DNA of 21,424 nucleotides. Origin: Candidatus Dechloromonas phosphorivorans (GTDB lineage: Bacteria; Pseudomonadota; Gammaproteobacteria; Burkholderiales; Rhodocyclaceae). The DNA is taken from positions 1-21,424 of the forward strand of contig JADJMS010000050.1 of NCBI GenBank assembly GCA_016709495.1. Direction: 5' to 3'. Shown here in pieces: positions 16,625-21,424 of the stretch. The stretch's first letter is position 1; every line of letters begins with the position of its first letter. The position numbers and the translations under genes were made by a program. Below the pieces are notes generated by a model, which saw only the letters and a list, made by a program, of their open reading frames with translations, did no database searches and was not told where the DNA came from.

Positions 16625-16662
16625 ACTCCAGTCATTGAGATAAATCTCGGGATGACTGGAGT
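16625..16662 (-). promoter_or_regulatory. Leader hairpin that sequesters the sbp Shine-Dalgarno
   Basis: A perfect 11-bp inverted repeat pairs ACTCCAGTCAT (16625-16635) with ATGACTGGAGT (16652-16662). An inner 4-bp stem, GAGA (16637-16640) with TCTC (16645-16648), closes a 4-base loop. On the minus-strand transcript the 3' arm contains the GGAG that sits 6 bases before the sbp ATG, and the 5' arm contains the pairing CUCC. The folded state would therefore hide the ribosome-binding site. No U-tract follows, so it is not an intrinsic terminator. Confidence 0.6.
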
Positions 16663-16669
16663 CTAAGCA

Positions 16670-16703
16670 GTGATTGTTATTCTGTGAAAGAATGATTAAT
16701 CAC
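16670..16703 (-). promoter_or_regulatory. AT-rich palindromic region, candidate promoter/operator of sbp
   Basis: Between the ilvA stop and the sbp leader hairpin is an AT-rich stretch. It holds the perfect palindrome TGATTAATCA (16693-16702) and the arms GTGATT (16670-16675) and AATCAC (16698-16703). On the minus strand TTGTGA begins at plus 16705 and GAATAA follows 17 bases later, a poor sigma70 match. LysR-type regulators such as CysB control sulfate-uptake genes and bind AT-rich dyads, but assigning this site is a guess. Confidence 0.28.
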
Positions 16704-16723
16704 AAAAATATAACCAAAATGAA

Positions 16724-18256
16724 TTAACCGAGAAATAGCTTGTACGCCGGATTTTGGCTTTCATCCCAATGCGCGTAGCCAAGTGTTCAGGAACTCCTTG
16801 AATTGCCCCATCTCGCCCGGCGGCACTTGCATGCCGACCAGCGCGCTTAAGGGTCGGCACCGTGGTTGCGGTAGTGGAAGGACTGATGTTCAGCCGGCGC
16901 TCATTGCGTCAGGAAGTGCATCAATACACCGGGCTTTTCCGGGAAACTCGAAGCGATAGAGCAGTTCTTGCAGACCCTTTTCACAGCCGGGGCGTGGCCC
17001 CCGACCATGTGACGAATGTGGTTCTTCGCCATTTCGTCATCGGTCGATCTAAGCGTCGGGTAGCGGCACGTGCTTGACTAGTTGTTCGACGAGTTTGCCC
17101 AGATTCATTACGGTCCAACAGACCTGAGTGCCGACAAAAACATGGGCTTCTCTCGCGGTGTGATAGCGACGAGGTGAATTCAGTAACGTTGCGCTTGCCA
17201 GCCAGGCCGAGGAATTTTGTAGCGCCGAACTTCAAAGGCAGCGTGACGGCCCGGCACCGCCTACGGCGTTCACCGACTTCCAGCGCGCTCGGCACGACGA
17301 AGCGCAGACGGTCGAAAGTTCACTGTTGGCGCGAACGAAATGGCGTCCCAGGTTTTTGTCCTTAAGCTTGTTCTTGCGCGCGTACTCCTTGGCCCCCGGC
17401 CACCGCCAGCGCACCAGCGGGTTCGAGGATAGAGCGCGTATCTTCAAAACGTCCTTGATCGCGGCGCAGATGGCGTCAGTGTCGACCAGGATCATTTCAT
17501 CGACGTATTCCTTGCACAGGCGGAAGGTTTCTTCGCCCACGAACCCGGGCGCCGCCGCAAAATCGGCAAACAAGCCAACCTGCCTGAAAGCGCACGCGAT
17601 GGCCTTGGCCAGGACTGGGTCATCACATCAGCATCCCTTGGCTTCAACGCCGATGATCTTGATTTCCGGGCGCAGACAGCAGTGAAACCGCCCACCGGCG
17701 ATCAACCACCGCCACCAACGCAGCAGAGATGGCGTAGATCGGCCGTTGTGCCGTGAATGCTGGCGCAAGTTTCCATGGCGATAGTGCCTTGACCGGCGAT
17801 CACCTCGGGGTAGTCGAAGGGATGGACGAAGGTCAGCTTCTCCGGTTTTCTCAGCTCCAGCGCGTGCGTAAAGGCCTCATCACGGAATCGCCGAACAAGA
17901 CGCTTCGCCGCCCGGTTGCGCACGGCATCAACCTTGATGCCCGGTGTCGAAGGATCGGCATGACAATCGGCCGGACCCGACCCTGCTGCAGACATCGCCA
18001 CGCCTTGGGCATGGTTGCCGGCTGACGCGCAGATCACACCGCGCTTGAGTTTCTCAGCAGAAAGACTGGCAATCTTGTTGTAAGCGCCGCCGAATCTTGA
18101 AGGAAAACTCCGGCTGCAGATCTTCACGGCGAGAATAATCTTGTTACCGACCGGGCCTGCCCGGAAAGGTTGCTGGCTAGCAAGTTCGAGCGGCGTTTCG
18201 ATCGCTACATCATAAACTGTGTGCGTTGAGAACTTTTTCGGATAATCCGGGTGCAT
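16724..18256 (-). CDS. ilvA: Threonine dehydratase, biosynthetic IlvA (heavily frameshifted)
   Basis: PLP enzyme deaminating threonine to 2-oxobutyrate, first step of isoleucine synthesis, normally inhibited by isoleucine. Seen in alternating frames: MHPDYPKKFSTHTVYDVAIETPLELA, the lysine loop read as FSFK-(I)RGAYNKIASLS, GVICASAGNHAQGVA, EKLTFVHPFDYPEVIAGQGTIAMET, and ADFAAAPGFVGEETFRLCKEYVDEMILVDTDAICAAIKDV. The regulatory ACT-like C-terminal part includes KEYARKNKLKDKNL and TLPLKFGATKFLGLAGKRNVTEF. It ends GQFKEFLNTWLRALGDESQNPAYKLFLG at TAA 16724-16726. The span (511 codons) is right for the long, feedback-regulated form. I chose the ATG at 18256 because the family begins close to this M-x-P-D-Y. 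At least eight indels make individual residues unreliable. Confidence 0.88.
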
Positions 18257-18314
18257 TTGGCGCAACTCATTAAGGCGAAGGGAGATTCTACGGGTGGAAG
18301 TGAGCAAACGTCAC

Positions 18315-18345
18315 GGCGGAAAGCCGAGGCTTTGGGGCTTTCGCC
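18315..18345. other. Imperfect hairpin in the ilvA/chrA divergent gap
   Basis: GGCGGAAAGCC (18315-18325) pairs with GGCTTTCGCC (18336-18345) apart from one unpaired base, across a 10-base loop. It lies in the 154-base gap between the divergent ilvA (start 18256) and chrA (start 18411). It is about 60 bases upstream of ilvA, so it would be part of an ilvA leader if transcription starts beyond it. No clear -35/-10 pair was found for either gene. The rest of the gap shows nothing else. Confidence 0.25.
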
Positions 18346-18410
18346 ACTCACCGTTCCGCAAACTTTTGGTTTGTGCCTACTGCTAGCGGATCATTCCGGT
18401 TGAGTTCCCG

Positions 18411-19729
18411 ATGCAACAATCAACACCACCCGCCAGTCTCTTTTGGGAAGCCTTCCGCTTCTGGCTCAAGCTCGGCTTCATCAGCTTTGGCGGCCCGGCC
18501 GGACAGATCACGATGATGCATCAGGGGCTGGTCGAAAAACGCCGCTGGCTGCCTGAAGGCCGCTACGCGCTCTCATTGCATGGTGGTGCTCCGGCCGGAG
18601 GCACTGCAACTGGCGACCCACCCCGGCTGGCTGATGCACCGCACGTGGGGAGCATTGCTGCCAGGCATTACTGTTGTGCCCCGCCTCGTTGTTCATCCGA
18701 TTTTTCTGTCATGGGATTATTGCCTACGGAAATACGGTACCACTGGTTCCGGGCTGTTGAAAGCATCAAACCAGCAGCGGTCACCGCTACTCGTTTAGCA
18801 AGCGGCCTAGGCGCAGGTTCGCGCCTTGAAGAACAAAGGCTTGTGGGCGATTGCAGCAGCAGCTTCCATCGCAATTTCGCCTTCGGCACGCCGTTTCCGA
18901 TGATTGTTGTGGCAGCAGCGCGGATTGGTTACGCCGGCGGACGCTTGCGGCCCGATTGGTTCAAAGCTTCCGACCAACGCCGGAAAAAGTGCCAAATTTT
19001 TTGGCCGGCGCTCTCATCGATGACCAACACGCCGACGCCGGAACATGCCCGCTGGCCGCGCCGCTTGCCGCCATCGGCCTTCGGCTCTGCCAATGGGTGC
19101 GCTCACCAGCATGCTCGGCTGGCAACACACGCGCTTCAACAAAAATGGGCTGGTTCTTTCCCAAGGCCGCCCTGCTCACCTTCGGTGGCGCTGACGCGGT
19201 TTTCGTTTATCAAGGGTGCAGTGACGCATTTCGGCTGGCTGACGCCGACCCAGATGATCGACGGGCTGGCCCTAGGTGAAACGACACCGGGTCCGCTAAT
19301 CATGGTCGTTGCCTTACGTGCGACTTTGTCGGTGGCTACCAAACGCCCAGATGCTGGCGCTATTCCGGACCGGAAAACCGCTTCCTGGCCGGTGCTTTGG
19401 CGGCCAGCCTGGTCACCTGGTTTCACTTTCCTGCCCTCGTTCGTCTTTATTTTGCTCAGTGGGCCACTGGTAGAAACAGCGCACGTCCAGCTGAAATTTA
19501 CTGCGCCACTCACCGCGATTACTGCTGCGATGGGACGTACCATTCTGGCGCTGTTTTTGGCTTCGTCCTTTGGCCGCAGGGCATTAATGGCGGATTGACT
19601 GCGGGTTTCAGCGACTTTGCGCTGGCTGCCGCACTCGCCCTCTTCCACTTCCAGCAAAGTATCCACACGCGTCATTGGCCTGATTCTTTACTCGGCTTGT
19701 TGATCAAGATCAGTCACCAGACGAACTGA
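18411..19729 (+). CDS. chrA: ChrA-type chromate transporter, two CHR domains (heavily frameshifted)
   Basis: Inner-membrane transporter of the CHR superfamily; long two-domain members export chromate, a sulfate analogue. Seen: the N-terminal CHR domain opens LFWEAFRFWLKLGFISFGGPAGQITMMHQGLVEKRRWLPEGRYA and continues, in other frames, with PEALQLATH-GWLMHRTWG and FAFGTPFPMIVVAAARIGYAGGRLRPDWF. The second domain shows MGWFFPKAALLTFGGADAVFVYQG, THFGWLTPTQMIDGLALGETTPGPLIMVVA, AASLVTWF and LPSFVFILLSGPLVETAHVQLKFTAPLTAI. The FGGP and FGGA pair, with GETTPGPLIM, is diagnostic. It ends at TGA 19727-19729, about 439 aa. The indels are many, at least eight. It is the first gene of the plus-strand group, divergent from ilvA. 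Transport of chromate itself is inferred from the family. Confidence 0.87.
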
Positions 19730-19817
19730 AACTTTAGACCCATCCGCCAGTCCTGTGCCCACGCATGTTGCTTTGCAATACGCTAAAATCACTTTTTGAC
19801 GGACCACAGGCCATTCC

Positions 19818-21424
19818 ATGACTGCCCGCTTCGCGCGAAATACCTTACAACTGCACCTCGTTCTCAGACGCGAGATCGTTGTCGCCTGCTCGGCGTCGAC
19901 GCTTCGGAAGTGCTCGATGAGCTACGCGCTCCGGTGCGCGTTACCGCCGTTCGGCACGCGCTTTACAGTGCTGGGCGACATCTGGGTCGTGCGGCGCAGC
20001 ACGTATCTAGAAGATGACCTGCTCGACAGTCGTGATCGTCGCGATGCGCTGGTTAACAGCTCTCCACCACCCGCCTTTCCGAAGTGGAAAGCGCCGCCCG
20101 AAGCGACCGAAGTGAAGATCGGAACGTTCTGCCAAGGTCAAACGTCTGGTCGATGCTGCACGCGATGCAGTCAATCGTTTCGCCGAACGTTCGCCGAAAC
20201 CACGATACACGCCGCAGGTGCATAGAGAAGATACTCGGCAAGCACACGCGCAAGGACAATATCGCTTTTGACGGCCTGGCCCGCGTCTCGCCCGTCACCG
20301 ACGCGACCGACTGGCGTGAATACCCCTTCGTCGTCCTCAATCCGGACACCTGAGCGAAATCAGCCACCTCGTGCGCGGCTGTAGAGCCGGCCCCTGACCA
20401 TCATCGCCCGTGGCGGTGGCACCGGTTACACCGGCGGCGCCGCGTGCCGCTGACCCGCAATGCGGCAGTGATCCCCAACTGCACGAAAGCTGATCGACAT
20501 CAGCCCGGTTGAAGATCTGGTGCTGCAGCCCGGCCATGAAACGCCTTATGCGACGATTCGCACCGGTGCTGGACCCGTGACCGACCGTGTTTCCGAAGCC
20601 GCCTCGCTGGCTGGGCGGGTCTTTGCGGTCGATCCGACTGGGCTTCTGCCTCGTGCGCCAGTGGCAACATCGCCATGAACGCCGGTGGCAAAAGGCCGTG
20701 CTGTGGGGCACCGCACTCGATAATCTGGCCTGGTGGAAGATGAAAGTTGATCCGGACGGCAACTGGCTGGAAGTCGAACGGGTCAATCACAATTTCAACC
20801 AAGATCCACGAACAGGAAAATGTCGAATTCCGCCTCAAGCGCTGGACCCTGGCGGCAAGCTGCTCGGCAGGGAAGTCCTGACCTTGCCGACGCCGCCTGC
20901 TGCAAAGATCGAACTGGGCAAGGATGTGACCGACAAGTTCCTCCGGTGGCATTCGCGGCGTACAGAAAAGAAGGTACCGACGGCATCATCGTCGCCGCGC
21001 TGGGTGCTGCACAAGATACTTGCCCGTGGCACGCACGGTTTGTCTCGAATTCTTCGGTTAAGTGCGCGAAGCCGTTCCTGGCTATCGTTGAAATTACCGA
21101 CTACTTCAAGCCGGGCGGGAGGCCGGGCATGCCGCTGGCGTGCAACTGGCCAGTCTTGAGCATATGGACTGACCGCTATCGCCGAAGGCTGTCGGTTGTA
21201 CGACCAAGGCCAAGCGCCACGGTCGATCGAAGATGGTGCTGATTGGTGATCTTGTCGGACGCTGACGAAAATGCGGTGATGGCTGCTGCTTCCGATGTAG
21301 TCCCGTATGTGCAATTTGCGTGCCGCCGAAGGATTCATTGCGGTCAACAGCGGGCGCGCGCAAAGAAATTCTGGCTCGACCGTTCACGTACTGCCGCCAT
21401 TCCCCGCCACACCAACGCCTTCAA
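19818..21424 (+). CDS. DUF3683-type FAD/FMN-binding oxidoreductase with Fe-S part expected downstream (5' portion, frameshifted)
   Basis: First 40 percent or so of a very large (normally about 1,280 aa) D-lactate/glycolate-dehydrogenase-like flavoprotein of the DUF3683 family, common in betaproteobacteria. Seen: MTARF, SDREIV and GVDASEVLDELRAP (shifted frames), VLGDIWVVRR and RRDALV, then HTRKDNIAFDGLARVSPVTDATDW and YPFVVLNPDT. The FAD-binding PCMH motif IARGGGTGYTGGA lies near 20405-20440. CVASGNIAMNAGG-like bases near 20650-20690, ALWGTALDNLAWWKM, WLEVERVNHNF and LEITDYFKPGG follow; the last homologous block I can read is AAEGFIAVNS near 21325. More than ten indels. The 3' end is outside the window, so the C-terminal Fe-S domains cannot be checked. 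The 88-base gap to chrA contains TAAAAT (19784-19789), a possible -10, without a good -35. Confidence 0.8.

Noticed and set aside
16625..16662. Hairpin read as an ilvA terminator
   Set aside because: The stem is strong, but no U-tract follows on the minus strand and the 3' arm contains the sbp Shine-Dalgarno, so a leader structure fits better.
16724..18256. ilvA as a true pseudogene
   Set aside because: Despite many frame breaks the conserved blocks are all present, in order and with normal total length. The break density also matches neighbouring genes rather than this gene alone.
18411..19729. chrA as a sign of a mobile metal-resistance island
   Set aside because: No transposase, integrase or chrB/chrF neighbour is visible, and composition is like the flanks. 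Chromosomal ChrA homologues are common in this group.
1..21424. CRISPR arrays, insertion sequences, integrase or toxin-antitoxin genes, tRNA or rRNA genes
   Set aside because: I looked on both strands and found no spaced direct repeats, transposase motifs, terminal inverted repeats or tRNA cloverleaf.

Overview
This 21.4 kb stretch looks like the chromosome of a betaproteobacterium, most likely a Rhodocyclaceae member (Dechloromonas/Azonexus/Accumulibacter-like). The evidence is a moderately GC-rich base composition, the minus-strand order slt - DUF1631 - NDUFA9-like oxidoreductase - cca, a YjfB-type 'putative motility protein', and the style of the encoded proteins. The lineage is an inference, as no search was possible. 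I see no tRNA, rRNA, CRISPR array, insertion sequence, prophage or other mobile element.

Layout. Positions 1-2186 (+) hold cobalamin genes: the 3' end of a BtuD/FecE-type ATPase, cobO and cobB. At 2295-3195 (+) lies a secreted or membrane Tim44-domain protein with its own candidate promoter, closed by a perfect 14-bp hairpin terminator. At 3264-4223 (-) is an unrecognised 319-aa protein. At 4289-4477 (+) is a YjfB-family small protein, which meets an alpha/beta hydrolase (4467-5278, -) tail to tail. A DUF2905 membrane protein (5340-5537, +) overlaps the 3' end of cca. The minus-strand block 5493-11888 reads slt, DUF1631, NDUFA9-like dehydrogenase, cca. Divergent from slt is 5-formyltetrahydrofolate cyclo-ligase (11903-12482, +). 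A second minus-strand block, 12463-16619, is a sulfur/cysteine cluster: sulfate-binding protein, degenerate EAL protein, cysteine synthase, MalY/PatB C-S lyase and a small two-helix membrane protein. Most of its junctions are overlapping stop/start codons. Upstream is ilvA (16724-18256, -). Divergent from it are a ChrA-type chromate transporter (18411-19729, +) and the 5' part of a very large DUF3683 FAD/Fe-S oxidoreductase that runs off the window.

Sequence quality controls the reading. Positions about 5,000-11,450 are clean: cca, the dehydrogenase, DUF1631 and most of slt are intact. Before about 5,000, and increasingly after 11,450, nearly every gene is broken by single-base indels that leave family motifs intact in alternating frames. 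I read these as assembly or sequencing errors, not pseudogenes, and give each gene its full span across the shifts.

The most interesting points are: (i) a catalytically degenerate EAL protein embedded between a sulfate-binding protein and cysteine synthase; (ii) a long perfect hairpin in the sulfate-binding-protein leader that buries the Shine-Dalgarno sequence; (iii) three tail-to-tail gene overlaps; (iv) an unrecognised conserved-looking protein at 3264-4223. I found no clear new defence, mobile or biosynthetic system.
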